DNA from: Vannielia litorea
Lineage (GTDB): Bacteria > Pseudomonadota > Alphaproteobacteria > Rhodobacterales > Rhodobacteraceae
Reading direction: 5' to 3'
Assembly (NCBI RefSeq): GCF_019801175.1
Contig: NZ_JAHVJR010000003.1
Location: forward strand, 371,001-435,000
Length of the DNA stretch: 64,000 bases
Shown one piece after another: positions 17,581 through 26,273 of the stretch. The translations under genes were made by a program, and so were the position numbers. The notes under the pieces were generated by a model. The model saw nothing but the letters and a program-made list of their open reading frames with translations. It was not told the DNA's origin and did no database searches. Positions within the stretch are counted from its first letter, which is position 1, and each line of letters starts with the position of its first letter.

Positions 17581-18062
17581 GGCTTGGGGCGGGGCGCGGT
17601 GGTGAGGCGCAGGCGCAGCCAGATGTCGCCGGTGACCAGCGCCATGCAGCGGGCCTGCCGCCGGGTGATCTCATCTTCCGGGGCGCCTTCGAGCGCGAGC
17701 AACTCCATGTCGCGTTCGCAGAGAAGCGCGCGGGTCAGCACCTCGTATTTCACCACGATACGGGCCTCGGCGCCGGTGGCCTCGCCTTCCTTGGCGGTCA
17801 CGGCCTCGAGCGCGGCGGGGAAATCGGCCTCGAAGACCTCGCGTGCCTGCGCGTAGCACAGGGCGGCGACGGCAGGGGTTTCTGGCACCACGGCGTCGCA
17901 GGGCTCCAGCGCCTGGGATATGCAGAGCGCACCTGAGGCGGCGGGGCCTTGGGCGCATGAAATCAGCTCATCTGGCGAAATATCCGCCGTGGCGGCGCGG
18001 GCCTGCGGGACCGCGCACAGGCACAGGGATGCGGCCGCGAGCACGGCGGTGCGAATGGTCAT
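17577..18062 (-). CDS. secreted cysteine-containing protein of unknown function
   Basis: 161 residues with an N-terminal signal (MTIRTAVLAAASLCLCAVPQARA) and six cysteines in the mature part (ISCAQG, LCISQALEPCDA, LCYAQ, LLCERD, ARCMA), which suggests disulfides in the periplasm. GGGGAGGAA precedes ATG 18062. The pattern vaguely recalls LprI/DUF1311 lysozyme-inhibitor-like proteins, but I cannot confirm that. Its stop overlaps the azlC start. A long alternative reading across 17577-19952 is a shadow of the dehydratase gene and is not real. Confidence 0.68.
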   Translation of the reverse strand: MTIRTAVLAAASLCLCAVPQARAATADISPDELISCAQGPAASGALCISQALEPCDAVVPETPAVAALCYAQAREVFEADFPAALEAVTAKEGEATGAEARIVVKYEVLTRALLCERDMELLALEGAPEDEITRRQARCMALVTGDIWLRLRLTTAPRPKP

Positions 18063-18093
18063 GAGTTCCTCCCCGGGCCGATTGGCCCTTGCA

Positions 18094-18107
18094 TTTGGTA
18101 TACCAAA
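18094..18107. promoter_or_regulatory. GntR (FadR-type) operator-like palindrome
   Basis: TTTGGTATACCAAA is a perfect 14-base palindrome with the GGTATACC core known for UxuR/ExuR-type GntR regulators of sugar-acid genes. It sits between the divergent secreted-protein gene (18062) and the dehydratase gene (18174). Confidence 0.65.
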
Positions 18108-18173
18108 CGCAGAAGTTGCCGCAAGCAGGTCGCGGGGCCGGGGAGGCCCCCGCGCGGCAAAGGGAGGCCAGCC

Positions 18174-19955
18174 ATGAGCGATACGCGAGCCAACAAGCGA
18201 TTCCGCAGCCAGGAATGGTTCGACAACCCCAACAACCCGGGGATGACCGCGCTTTACGTGGAGCGCTACCAGAATCAGGCGTTCACGCGGGAAGAGATTC
18301 AGGGCGGGCGCCCGGTGATCGGGATTGCCCAGAGCGGCTCCGATCTGGCGCCTTGCAACAAGATCCACGTGTTCCTGATGGACCGGATCAAGGCGGGCAT
18401 CCGCGATGGTGGCGGCATTCCGATGGAATTTCCCGTCCACCCGATTCAGGAAACAGGCAAACGGCCCACCGCCGCGCTGGACCGGAACCTGACTTACCTC
18501 GGCCTTGTCGAGGTGCTGCACGGCTACCCGATCGACGGGGTGGTGCTGACCACCGGCTGCGACAAGACCACGCCCGCGATGCTGATGGGCGCGGCGACGA
18601 TGGACATTCCGGCCATCGCCCTCAACGGCGGGCCGATGCTGGATGGCTGGTGGAAGGGCGAGCGCGCAGGCTCGGGCACGATCATCTGGGAATCGCGCCG
18701 CCTGCTGGCCGAGGGCAAGATCGACTATGACGAGTTCATGGGCCGGGTCTGTGCCTCTGCGCCCTCGCTGGGCCACTGCAACACGATGGGCACGGCCAGC
18801 ACGATGAACGCGATGGCCGAGGCGCTGGGCATGAGCCTGACCGGCAACAGCGCCATCCCCGCGCCATTCCGCGAGCGGATGAACATGGCCTACGAGACCG
18901 GCAAGCGCATCGTGCAGATGGTGCTGGACGATCTGAAGCCCTCCGACATTCTGACCCGCGAGGCCTTTGAGAATGCCATCGTGGTCTGCACCGCGATTGG
19001 CGGCTCCACCAATGCGCCGCCGCATCTGCAGGCCGTGGCCCGGCATGCCGGTGTGGAACTGGACGTGAAGGATTGGGAGACGGTCGGCTTTGACGCGCCG
19101 CTGCTCGTGAACATGCAGCCTGCCGGGGAATACCTTGGCGAGAGCTTCTTCCGCGCGGGCGGGGTGCCTGCGGTGATGGGCGAGCTGATGAAGGCCGGGC
19201 GCATCCACGAGGGGGCTATGACTGCGACGGGCAACACCATGGGGGTGAACCTTGCGGGGGTCGAAAGCGTCGATACCGATGTGATCAAGACCTGCGCGGC
19301 GCCGATGCGGGAGCATGCGGGCTTCAAGGTGCTGAGCGGCAACCTCTTCGACTCGGCGCTGATGAAGACCTCGGTGATCTCGGCGGACTTCAAGAAGCGG
19401 TTCCTCAGCGAGCCGGGGGCCGAGGGCGTGCATGAGGCCCGGGCTGTCGTGTTCGAGGGACCGGAAGATTACCACGACCGGATCAACGACGAGAGCCTCG
19501 GGATCGACGAACATTCGATCCTGTTCATCCGCGGCGTGGGCTGCGTGGGCTACCCCGGCTCGGCGGAAGTGGTGAACATGCAGCCGCCGGATGCGCTCAT
19601 CAAGCAGGGGATCAACCACCTGCCGACGGTGGGGGACGGGCGGCAGAGCGGTACGTCCGAGAGCCCGTCGATCCTGAACGCCTCGCCCGAGGCGGTGGTG
19701 GGCGGGGGCCTTGCGCTGCTGGAGACCGGCGACAGGGTGCGGCTCGATCTGAACGCATCGCGCATGGATGCGCTGGTGGATGACGCCGAATGGGCGGCCC
19801 GGCGCGAAGCGTGGAGCCCGCCGAAGCTGGAGCATCAGACACCGTGGCAAGAGATTTACCGGACCCATGTGGGCCAGTTGGCGCAGGGCGGCTGCCTTGA
19901 GCTGGCGACGGCCTATCAGCGGGTGCGGGAGCAATTGCCGCGCGACAACCATTAG
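18174..19955 (+). CDS. IlvD/Edd-family sugar-acid dehydratase
   Basis: The 593-residue Fe-S dehydratase belongs to the IlvD/Edd family; its length and sequences such as LAPCNKIHV, TTGCDKTTPA and GHCNTMGTASTMN (cluster cysteines) fit the arabonate/xylonate/galactonate dehydratase branch rather than IlvD proper. It would convert an aldonic acid to a 2-keto-3-deoxy acid. The SDR gene 45 bases downstream could make the aldonic acid from the sugar, and the GntR-type operator in front fits induction by a sugar acid. The exact sugar cannot be assigned. Confidence 0.85.
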   Translation: MSDTRANKRFRSQEWFDNPNNPGMTALYVERYQNQAFTREEIQGGRPVIGIAQSGSDLAPCNKIHVFLMDRIKAGIRDGGGIPMEFPVHPIQETGKRPTAALDRNLTYLGLVEVLHGYPIDGVVLTTGCDKTTPAMLMGAATMDIPAIALNGGPMLDGWWKGERAGSGTIIWESRRLLAEGKIDYDEFMGRVCASAPSLGHCNTMGTASTMNAMAEALGMSLTGNSAIPAPFRERMNMAYETGKRIVQMVLDDLKPSDILTREAFENAIVVCTAIGGSTNAPPHLQAVARHAGVELDVKDWETVGFDAPLLVNMQPAGEYLGESFFRAGGVPAVMGELMKAGRIHEGAMTATGNTMGVNLAGVESVDTDVIKTCAAPMREHAGFKVLSGNLFDSALMKTSVISADFKKRFLSEPGAEGVHEARAVVFEGPEDYHDRINDESLGIDEHSILFIRGVGCVGYPGSAEVVNMQPPDALIKQGINHLPTVGDGRQSGTSESPSILNASPEAVVGGGLALLETGDRVRLDLNASRMDALVDDAEWAARREAWSPPKLEHQTPWQEIYRTHVGQLAQGGCLELATAYQRVREQLPRDNH

Positions 19956-19999
19956 AGAAAGTGACGGCGGGCAGATTGCCCGCTCTACGGGAGGATATC

Positions 20000-20734
20000 A
20001 TGGCGAAGAGCATTATCATCACCGGCGGCGGCTCGGGTGTGGGCCGGTCGACGGCGGAGGCCTTCTTTGAGGCAGGCTGGAAGGTTGGCCTGATCGGGCG
20101 GCGGCGCGAGGCGCTGGAAGAAACGGCGAACGGGCGCGAGGCGCTGGTGCTGCCCTGCGACGTGACCGACGAGGCCGCCGTGGAGGGCGCCTTTGCCGAG
20201 GCGGCGAAGGCCTGGGGCCGGGTGGATGCGGTGTTCAACAACGCCGGCGTTTCGCTGGGTGGCGCCCCGATCGACGAGATCGACGTGGCCGACTGGCGCA
20301 ACCTGATCGACATCAATGTGACCGGCAGCTTCATCGTCGCCCGCGCCGCCTTTGGCGTGATGCGGCGGCAGGAGCCGCAGGGCGGGCGGATCATCAACAA
20401 CGGCTCGGTCAGCGCCTATGTGCCGCGCTGGGGTTCGGCGCCCTACACGGCGAGCAAACATGCGGTGACGGGGCTGACGCGGAGCATTTCGCTCGACGGG
20501 CGGCCCTTCAACATCGCCTGCGGGCAGATCGACATCGGCAACGCGCTGACGCCGATGGCCGCGAAGATGCAGAAGGGCGTGCCGCAGGCCGATGGCTCGA
20601 TCGCGGTGGAGCCGGTGATGGACGTGAGCCACGTGGGGAGCTCGGTGCTCTACATGGCCGATCTGCCGCTGGAGGCCAACGTGCAGTTCATGACGGTGAT
20701 GGCGACCAACATGCCCTACATCGGGCGCGGCTGA
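20000..20734 (+). CDS. short-chain dehydrogenase/reductase
   Basis: 244 residues with the classical SDR features: nucleotide-binding TGGGSGVGRST at the N-terminus, NNAGVSLG, and the catalytic YTASK (Tyr about 149, Lys about 153) preceded by the SVSAY serine region. GGGAGGAT lies a few bases before ATG 20000. It follows the sugar-acid dehydratase and is probably cotranscribed, which suggests a sugar or sugar-acid dehydrogenase. A rho-independent terminator follows at 20769. Confidence 0.85.
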   Translation: MAKSIIITGGGSGVGRSTAEAFFEAGWKVGLIGRRREALEETANGREALVLPCDVTDEAAVEGAFAEAAKAWGRVDAVFNNAGVSLGGAPIDEIDVADWRNLIDINVTGSFIVARAAFGVMRRQEPQGGRIINNGSVSAYVPRWGSAPYTASKHAVTGLTRSISLDGRPFNIACGQIDIGNALTPMAAKMQKGVPQADGSIAVEPVMDVSHVGSSVLYMADLPLEANVQFMTVMATNMPYIGRG

Positions 20735-20768
20735 CCGCGCAGGCGTTACGTCTTAGTGAGACATGAAG

Positions 20769-20801
20769 GGCCGCACCCACAGGGGTGTGGCCTTTTTCTT
20801 T
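20769..20801 (+). terminator. rho-independent terminator after the dehydratase-SDR operon
   Basis: GGCCGCACCC (20769-20778) pairs with GGGTGTGGCC (20783-20792), a 10-bp stem with one G-T pair, followed by TTTTTCTTT. It is 35 bases after the SDR stop. Confidence 0.88.
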
Positions 20802-20842
20802 GCCCGGCGCAGCTGGGCCACCCAGAGCCGGTCTCTCTGCCG

Positions 20843-21286
20843 TCAGGCGGCCTTTTTCTCCGCCGGGGCGTCGCGCCGTTCCAGCGGTTTACCGGGGAAG
20901 TGGCTGGCGAACTTGATCGTCAGATCCTCCCGGCTCACGCCGAGGCGGGTGAGGGGGACGAGGGGCTTTTCCTCCGGCCAGGTGCAGAGGCTCAGCGGGG
21001 GCTGGCCGGTGCGGCCGTTTTCGCCGGGGGCGCGGAGCACGTAGCCGAGCTTGCGGAGCCGGGCCTGCAGGCCTGGCCATGTGACCGAGTCCTCGATGGC
21101 CTGGGCCAGTGCCCGGCGTTTGTCGACCACCGCGGGCGGCACCTTTGGCGCCTCGCCCAATTGCGAGAGAATGGCCTGCCGGAGGAACTCGGCAAGCGTC
21201 TGGTCCGCCGCGCGTGCTGCGCGATTGGCCTTGTTGAGGAGCTTCAGGGGCATCCGGAGGGTGAGGTTCATGGCGGGCTGTTTCAT
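20843..21286 (-). CDS. small protein with ribbon-helix-helix-like N-terminus
   Basis: 147 residues from ATG 21286 (GTG 21295 and ATG 21271 are alternatives). The N-terminus MNLTLRMPLKLLNKANRAARAADQTLAEFLRQA looks like a ribbon-helix-helix DNA-binding fold or antitoxin-like segment; the rest, rich in charged residues, is not recognised. No toxin gene adjoins it, so an antitoxin role is not supported. It converges on the SDR operon and stands upstream-to-upstream with nothing; its function is unknown. Confidence 0.6.
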   Translation of the reverse strand: MKQPAMNLTLRMPLKLLNKANRAARAADQTLAEFLRQAILSQLGEAPKVPPAVVDKRRALAQAIEDSVTWPGLQARLRKLGYVLRAPGENGRTGQPPLSLCTWPEEKPLVPLTRLGVSREDLTIKFASHFPGKPLERRDAPAEKKAA

Positions 21287-21387
21287 GCCCGGCACCTTGC
21301 CCCCAGTTCAGTTAATGCCCGGTTTATGGCCGCCGGAAATTCGGGCGCGAGTGTGTTGCGCGCCCGAAACGAGGCTCCGAAGGGCCG

Positions 21388-22041
21388 TCAGACCGGCTCG
21401 AAGCTCTTTGCGGTGGGGCTGTAGCCCTCCAGCACGCCCTCGCGGATGTCGAACCAGAGCCCATGCAGGCTGAGTTCTTCGGCCTCGATGGCCGATTGCA
21501 CGAAAGGGAAGCCGATGAGGTTGGAGAGCGATTCGACCACCGCCTCCCGCTCCAGCGCACGGATCCGCGCCTCCGGCTCCTCGATATCCTTCACCCGCTC
21601 GTAACCGGGCCGCAGGATGTCGAGCCAGCGGCCGATGAAGCTGCTCTTCTCTTCCAGCTCCGGCATCTTGCCCGAGCACATGTCGAGGCAACCGGCAACG
21701 CCGCCGCAGTTGGAGTGGCCGACGACGATCAGGTGCGAGACCTTCAGCACGGTCACGGCATATTCGATTGCCGCAGAGGTGCCGTGCGGGTCGCCATCGG
21801 GCTCGAAAGGCGGCACGAGGTTGGCGATGTTGCGGTGCAGGAAGATGTCGCCGGTCTGGGCGCCGAACATCTCGTTCACGTTCACCCGGCTGTCACAGCA
21901 GGCGATGACCATCATCGGAGGGCGCTGGCCCTCGTCCGCGAGCCGGCGGAACCAGCTCTTGTTCTGTTCGTAACTTGTTGCCTTCCAGCCCTGATAGCGG
22001 CTGACGAGGTAGTCCGGCAGAGGTTTGACGAGCCTTTCCAT
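21388..22041 (-). CDS. beta-class carbonic anhydrase
   Basis: The 217-residue zinc enzyme interconverts CO2 and bicarbonate. Zinc ligands are readable: Cys48 in ACCDSRV with Asp50, and His109/Cys112 in GHSNCGGVAG. HRNIANLVPP and SAAIEYAVTVL are also family features. It is a single-gene unit on the minus strand, divergent from the 126-residue gene at 22246. Confidence 0.94.
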   Translation of the reverse strand: MERLVKPLPDYLVSRYQGWKATSYEQNKSWFRRLADEGQRPPMMVIACCDSRVNVNEMFGAQTGDIFLHRNIANLVPPFEPDGDPHGTSAAIEYAVTVLKVSHLIVVGHSNCGGVAGCLDMCSGKMPELEEKSSFIGRWLDILRPGYERVKDIEEPEARIRALEREAVVESLSNLIGFPFVQSAIEAEELSLHGLWFDIREGVLEGYSPTAKSFEPV

Positions 22042-22245
22042 GGGTATGCCCTTCCTGTCGTTTCACAGGTCTTACCCAGATCTCGGCGCGGTGGGAAGAG
22101 TGCTGCGGTGCAGAACCTTGCGACCGATCGGCTCGCCTTTGGTTCAAATCGGGGGCTTTGGCCCGGCGCAGGCTAACGGAATGTTCAGCCCTTCGGGGCA
22201 TTTTGCGCCTTGGGTATATCGGGGGTGTCTAGCGAGGTGCGACAG

Positions 22246-22626
22246 ATGGCGCAGGTTTCCGTATTGCAGGTTGAAGATGAAGTCCGGCTAGATCCGGATC
22301 GGTTGGGTTCGCTCTACTACCAGTTGGGCGATCAGGGCGCGGAGGACGTGGTCTGCCGCGCGATGGAAGAGCTGGCGGTGCGGCTGGCGGATGTGGATGC
22401 GCATTTTCGGGCGCAGGATTGGGACGGCGTGGCGCGGCTCGCGCGCGGGCTGATCGCCATTGCCGAGCAGATCGGCATGGTCGGGCTGGCCCGGGTGGCG
22501 GGTGACGTGGCGCGCTCGGCGCGGGCGCTGGATTTTCCGGCGATTTCGGCCACGCTGGCCCGGCTCGGGCGCATTGCCGACCGCTCGCTCACCGAGGTGT
22601 GGGATACGCAGGATCTCTCGGTCTGA
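22246..22626 (+). CDS. small helical HPt-like protein lacking the phospho-histidine
   Basis: 126 residues from ATG 22246, with GAGGTG upstream. The C-terminal two-thirds are helical and resemble a histidine phosphotransfer domain: FRAQDWDGVARLARGLIAIAEQIGMVGLARVAGDVARSA. In true HPt domains the second helix has HxLKGxxxxxG; here the position reads ARGLIAIAEQIG with no histidine. It may be a phosphorelay-independent regulator or simply a helical protein; I am not certain of the family. It precedes the M17 peptidase gene by about 110 bases. Confidence 0.6.
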   Translation: MAQVSVLQVEDEVRLDPDRLGSLYYQLGDQGAEDVVCRAMEELAVRLADVDAHFRAQDWDGVARLARGLIAIAEQIGMVGLARVAGDVARSARALDFPAISATLARLGRIADRSLTEVWDTQDLSV

Positions 22627-22734
22627 CAGCTGGCCGGGTGGCCCTTGGCCATCGAATTGGGGGCGCTCTCAGCCGGGCTTTCGGCTGGGGCGGGCATGAT
22701 CTACTCTGGCGCCAAATTGCCAGATGGAGCCCCC

Positions 22735-24117
22735 ATGTATTCCACCCCCTTGCCCAAATTCGCCCCCGCCAATGGTGCCGCATGCCCGGTTTGGGCCGTC
22801 GGCCCCGAGGGGCTTGAGAGCCTGCCGGAAGAGGCCGCCCGGTGGGCTGCGTCCACCGGCTTCAAGGCCGGTGCGGGCGAGACCTGCCTTGTGCCGGGCG
22901 AGGGCGGGGCGTTGGGCGCCGTGTTGCTCGGGCTTGGCAGCGAAGGCAGCCGCGACCGGCGCCGCTTTGCCACCGGCGGGTTGCCGGCAGCATTGCCCGA
23001 AGGCACCTACGCGCTGGCGGGCGCTTGGGGGGCGCGGGAGGCCGAGGAGGCGGCTCTGGGCTGGCTCTTCGGCAGCTACCAGTTCACCCGTTACGCGAGC
23101 AGCGCGAGCGAGAAGGCGCAGCTGGTGTGCCCCGAGGGGGTTGATGCCGCGAAGCTGGAGGCGATTGCGGCGGGCGAGTTCCTGACCCGCGATCTCATCA
23201 ACACCCCGACCTCCGACATGGGGCCTGAAGCGCTTGAGGATGCCTTCTTTGCGCTGGCGAAAGAGCAAGGCGCAAAGGCCAGTGCCATCCGGGGTGACGA
23301 CCTGATGACGCAGAACTTTCCGATGATCCACGCGGTAGGCCGGGCCAGCGCCGAGGCGCCGCGGCTGCTGGACATGCGCTGGGGCGAAGAAGGGCCTGCG
23401 CTGACCCTCGTGGGCAAGGGCGTGTGCTTTGACACCGGCGGGCTGAACCTGAAGCCGGGCGCCTCGATGGGTCTGATGAAGAAGGACATGGGCGGCTCGG
23501 CCACGGTGCTGGGCCTCGCGCGGATGATCATGGCGCTGGGGCTGAAGCTGCGGCTGCGGGTGCTGGTGCCTGCGGTGGAGAACTCGGTGTCGTCCAACAG
23601 CTTCCGGCCGCAAGATATTTTGACGAGCCGCAAGGGGCTGACGGTGGAGATCAACAACACCGACGCCGAGGGGCGTCTGGTGCTGGCAGATGCGCTGACG
23701 CTGGCGGGGGAGGAAAACCCCGACATGATCGTGAGCTTCGCCACGCTAACCGGCGCGGCGCGGGTGGCGGTGGGCGATGACCTTTCGCCCTTTTTCACCG
23801 GGAACGAAGCACTGGCGGGTGCGCTCACGGAAGCGGCGGCAGAGGTGGCGGACCCGGTCTGGCGGATGCCGTTCCATGCGCCTTACGAGCCGCGTATCGA
23901 GCCGGGCATCGCGGACCTCGACAATGCGCCGAAGGGCGGCATGGCCGGGGCGATCACGGCGGCGCTCTTTTTGCGGCGCTTCGTGCCGGAGGGTGCGGAT
24001 TATACCCATTTTGACATTTACGGCTGGCAGCCGAACCCGGCGCCGGGGCGGCCCAAGGGGGGCGTTGGAATGGGCGCGCGGGCGCTGCTGGCGGCTTTGC
24101 CGAAGGTGCTGGGATGA
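22735..24117 (+). CDS. M17 leucyl aminopeptidase family protein
   Basis: 460 residues. The catalytic domain shows the two-metal M17 site: VGKGVCFDTGGLNLKP, MKKDMGGSATV, and NTDAEGRLVLADAL with the bicarbonate/arginine site. It removes N-terminal residues from peptides in the cytosol. ATG 22735 is chosen because GGAG lies just upstream and the N-terminus then matches family length; the frame is open 90 bases further up. The stop overlaps the NlpC/P60 gene (ATGA). Confidence 0.9.
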   Translation: MYSTPLPKFAPANGAACPVWAVGPEGLESLPEEAARWAASTGFKAGAGETCLVPGEGGALGAVLLGLGSEGSRDRRRFATGGLPAALPEGTYALAGAWGAREAEEAALGWLFGSYQFTRYASSASEKAQLVCPEGVDAAKLEAIAAGEFLTRDLINTPTSDMGPEALEDAFFALAKEQGAKASAIRGDDLMTQNFPMIHAVGRASAEAPRLLDMRWGEEGPALTLVGKGVCFDTGGLNLKPGASMGLMKKDMGGSATVLGLARMIMALGLKLRLRVLVPAVENSVSSNSFRPQDILTSRKGLTVEINNTDAEGRLVLADALTLAGEENPDMIVSFATLTGAARVAVGDDLSPFFTGNEALAGALTEAAAEVADPVWRMPFHAPYEPRIEPGIADLDNAPKGGMAGAITAALFLRRFVPEGADYTHFDIYGWQPNPAPGRPKGGVGMGARALLAALPKVLG

Positions 24118-24938
24118 AGCTGGACCGCCGCCTTACCCCCGCCAATGCCCGCGTGGCTGCCGCCGCGTTGAAGGGGCTGGTCGAGGCGGAGGCCTATGTG
24201 GAGGGCGAAGCGGCCTGCGTTTGCGCCCCGCTGGCCGACATCTGCCGCGATCCGGCGGGCGACCGCGAGCGGCAGCTGCTGATGGGCGCGCGGGTGGTGG
24301 TGTATGAGCGGGTGGCGGGCTGGGCCTTTGTGCAGGCGGCCTCCGATGGCTACGTGGGCTATGTGGCCGAGGCGGCGCTGGGCGAGGTGGTGGCCCCGAC
24401 CCACCGGGTGAGTGCCCGGCAGAGCCACCTTTACCCGGAGCCGAGCATCAAGGTGCGGGAGAAGGCGGTGCTTTCGTTCGGCGCGCAGGTCGTGGTGACC
24501 GGGCAGGAGGGTGACCTGTGCGAAACGCCGGGCGGGTTTGTGCCGGTGCAGCATCTGACGGAGATCGGCACGCGGATGGACCGGCTGGAGGTGGCGCAGC
24601 TCTTTCTGGGCACGCCTTACCTTTGGGGTGGCAACTCGGGCGCGGGGATCGACTGCTCGGGGTTGGTGCAGGCGGCGCTCCGGGCCGAAGGGCATGACTG
24701 CCCGGGCGACAGCGACATGCAGGAGGAGGCCGTGGGCGAGAGCGTGGCGCTGGATGCGACGGTTGAGCCGGGCGACCTGTTCTTCTGGCCGGGGCATGTG
24801 GCGATGGCGCTGGATGCGGAGCGGCTCATTCACGCAACAGGGCATTTCATGAGCACGGTGATCGAGCCGCTGCCCGAGGCGCTGGCGCGGATCGAGGCAG
24901 CGGGCTATGCGCTGCGGTCGCGGCGGCGGGTGGGCTAG
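24114..24938 (+). CDS. NlpC/P60-family peptidoglycan endopeptidase with SH3-like domains
   Basis: 274 residues: an N-terminal SH3-like part (about 30-140) and a C-terminal NlpC/P60 domain with catalytic Cys181 in IDCSGLVQ, His228 in GHVAMALD, and a third polar His in IHATGH. Such enzymes cleave D-Glu-DAP bonds in cell-wall peptides. No clear signal peptide is seen, so it may act on recycled muropeptides in the cytosol, which fits its translational coupling to an aminopeptidase gene. Confidence 0.88.
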   Translation: MKLDRRLTPANARVAAAALKGLVEAEAYVEGEAACVCAPLADICRDPAGDRERQLLMGARVVVYERVAGWAFVQAASDGYVGYVAEAALGEVVAPTHRVSARQSHLYPEPSIKVREKAVLSFGAQVVVTGQEGDLCETPGGFVPVQHLTEIGTRMDRLEVAQLFLGTPYLWGGNSGAGIDCSGLVQAALRAEGHDCPGDSDMQEEAVGESVALDATVEPGDLFFWPGHVAMALDAERLIHATGHFMSTVIEPLPEALARIEAAGYALRSRRRVG

Positions 24939-24946
24939 AGCGGGGA

Positions 24947-24964
24947 GTCGGGACAGGTCCCGAC
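24947..24964. repeat. GTCGGGAC/GTCCCGAC hairpin repeat, copy 1
   Basis: A perfect 8-bp palindrome around AG lies between the convergent ends of the NlpC/P60 gene (24938) and the MtfA gene (24984). Related hairpins are at 59684-59709 and 63128-63148, all at gene ends. It may act as a weak bidirectional terminator or mRNA-end protector. Confidence 0.6.
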
Positions 24965-24983
24965 CCATGCGGTTAGGTGGATG

Positions 24984-25799
24984 TTACTGCCACGCCACCG
25001 GGTCGAGTTTGAACAGGGTTGAAAGTTGGGCGTAGACCTCGGGCTCCTCCTCCATCAGGGCGGCAGGTTGCTCGAAGAAGACCTCGACGGCCACCGCGAA
25101 GAACTCCTCGTGGCCCTCGCAGCCGTAGGGGTCGATCACGCCGCGTTCGCCGCGCTCCACCTTCTCGCACAGTCGCTCGTAGGCGCCGGTGAAGACCCGC
25201 GCCCATTCGGCGAAGCTCTGGCCACGGGCCATGACGGGGGCGCCATCGGCCGCGCCGGAGAGATCATCGACCTGATGGGCGAATTCGTGGAGCACCACGT
25301 TGTGGCCATCGTGCTCATCGGCGGCGCCTGCCTCGGAATGGGCCCAGCTCAGGATCACCGGGCCGCGCGCCCAGCTCTCGCCGGTGCGGACGGTGTCCTG
25401 CTCGGTCACGACGAAGCCGTTGTGGCTGGCGCGGCGCGAGCGGAAGGCGCCGGGGTAGATCAGGATGGTGCGCAGGTTCACGAACCATGTGTCGGTGTTC
25501 ACCACCAGAAGACAGGCCTGCGCGGCGATGGAGAGGCGCATCTCGTCGGTCACCTCCAGCCCGCCGCGCCCCAAAAACTCGACCTGATCGAGAAAGAGGT
25601 TCACCCGGCCTTCCAGGGCACGGGCCAGATCGGGCGGCAGGCGGCGCGTGATGGGCACCTTGGCAGAGATCACCGCGCGCTGGGCCTCGGTCAGCCGCAT
25701 AGTCAGAAGGGCGGCACGGGAACGGCGGCGCAACAGCTTGGCGACACCCCATGCGAGGGCGGCGAGCGCCATGAGGCCGAGGACGATGAGGGTGGGCAT
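24984..25799 (-). CDS. mtfA: MtfA-family zinc peptidase (M90)
   Basis: 271 residues with an N-terminal membrane segment (LIVLGLMALAALAWGVA) and the zinc motif HEFAHQVD preceded by GHNVVL, then a downstream Glu region (CEGHEEFFAVAVEVFFE) as in MtfA. In enterobacteria MtfA binds the repressor Mlc and has aminopeptidase activity; that partner is not implied here. The DUF2794 gene lies just upstream on the same strand (11-base gap), suggesting cotranscription. Confidence 0.87.
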   Translation of the reverse strand: MPTLIVLGLMALAALAWGVAKLLRRRSRAALLTMRLTEAQRAVISAKVPITRRLPPDLARALEGRVNLFLDQVEFLGRGGLEVTDEMRLSIAAQACLLVVNTDTWFVNLRTILIYPGAFRSRRASHNGFVVTEQDTVRTGESWARGPVILSWAHSEAGAADEHDGHNVVLHEFAHQVDDLSGAADGAPVMARGQSFAEWARVFTGAYERLCEKVERGERGVIDPYGCEGHEEFFAVAVEVFFEQPAALMEEEPEVYAQLSTLFKLDPVAWQ

Positions 25800-25810
25800 G
25801 GGGTGGCCGG

Positions 25811-26155
25811 TTACTCGACGGCGCGGATCAGCTTGCGTTCGAGCACGCGGAGCACGGTGCGCAGATCATGGCCGCGCTTGAGCACCTGCCCGTCCATCCC
25901 GATCACGGCATACATGCCCTGCTTGGCCCGCATCTTGGGGCGCTTCTCGATCCGGTAGAGCGGGTGCTCGGCGGTGCGGCGGAAGATCGAGAAGACGGCA
26001 ACGTCACGCAGGCTCGATATGCCGTAGTCACGCCACTCGCCAGCGGCGACGAAGCGCCCGTAGAGACCAAGAATGAGCGAAAGTTCGGGGCGCTGGAAGG
26101 CGACCGGCTCGTTCGCGCGATTGCCGGGAAAGGGCGTGGGCGACTGCACGTTCAT
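25811..26155 (-). CDS. DUF2794 protein
   Basis: The 114-residue protein carries the alphaproteobacterial DUF2794 block ELSLILGLYGRFVAAGEWRDYGIS and YRIEKRPKMRAKQGMYAVIG. Function unknown. ATG 26155 gives the family length; a longer reading upstream would use the intergenic region that seems to contain a small RNA. It probably shares a promoter with mtfA. Confidence 0.85.
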   Translation of the reverse strand: MNVQSPTPFPGNRANEPVAFQRPELSLILGLYGRFVAAGEWRDYGISSLRDVAVFSIFRRTAEHPLYRIEKRPKMRAKQGMYAVIGMDGQVLKRGHDLRTVLRVLERKLIRAVE

Positions 26156-26240
26156 GCCTATGAGAGTGGGGGCAAGCGGGGGCAAAATCAAGCGTCTCGA
26201 AAATGTCGCAAAATGGCCCCCGCAGGGTCGCCCGCCGATC

Positions 26241-26269
26241 CTGACCGCGCCGCGATCGGTTGCGATACA
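26241..26269 (+). promoter_or_regulatory. predicted sigma-70-type promoter of an orphan small RNA
   Basis: CTGACC (26241-26246) and GATACA (26264-26269) are separated by 17 bases and point at a transcription start near 26275. Box matches are moderate; the strength of the case comes from the terminator downstream and the lack of any plus-strand gene here. Confidence 0.4.
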
Positions 26270-26273
26270 CCTC

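Noticed and set aside
17577..19952. Very long minus-strand reading frame across the dehydratase gene
   Set aside because: It is a GC-rich shadow of the IlvD/Edd gene on the plus strand; only its last 161 codons (the secreted protein) have a signal peptide and ribosome site.
22136..22150. GGTTCAAATC, a tRNA T-loop-like sequence before the 126-residue gene
   Set aside because: The flanking bases do not pair as a T stem and no acceptor or anticodon arm can be built upstream.
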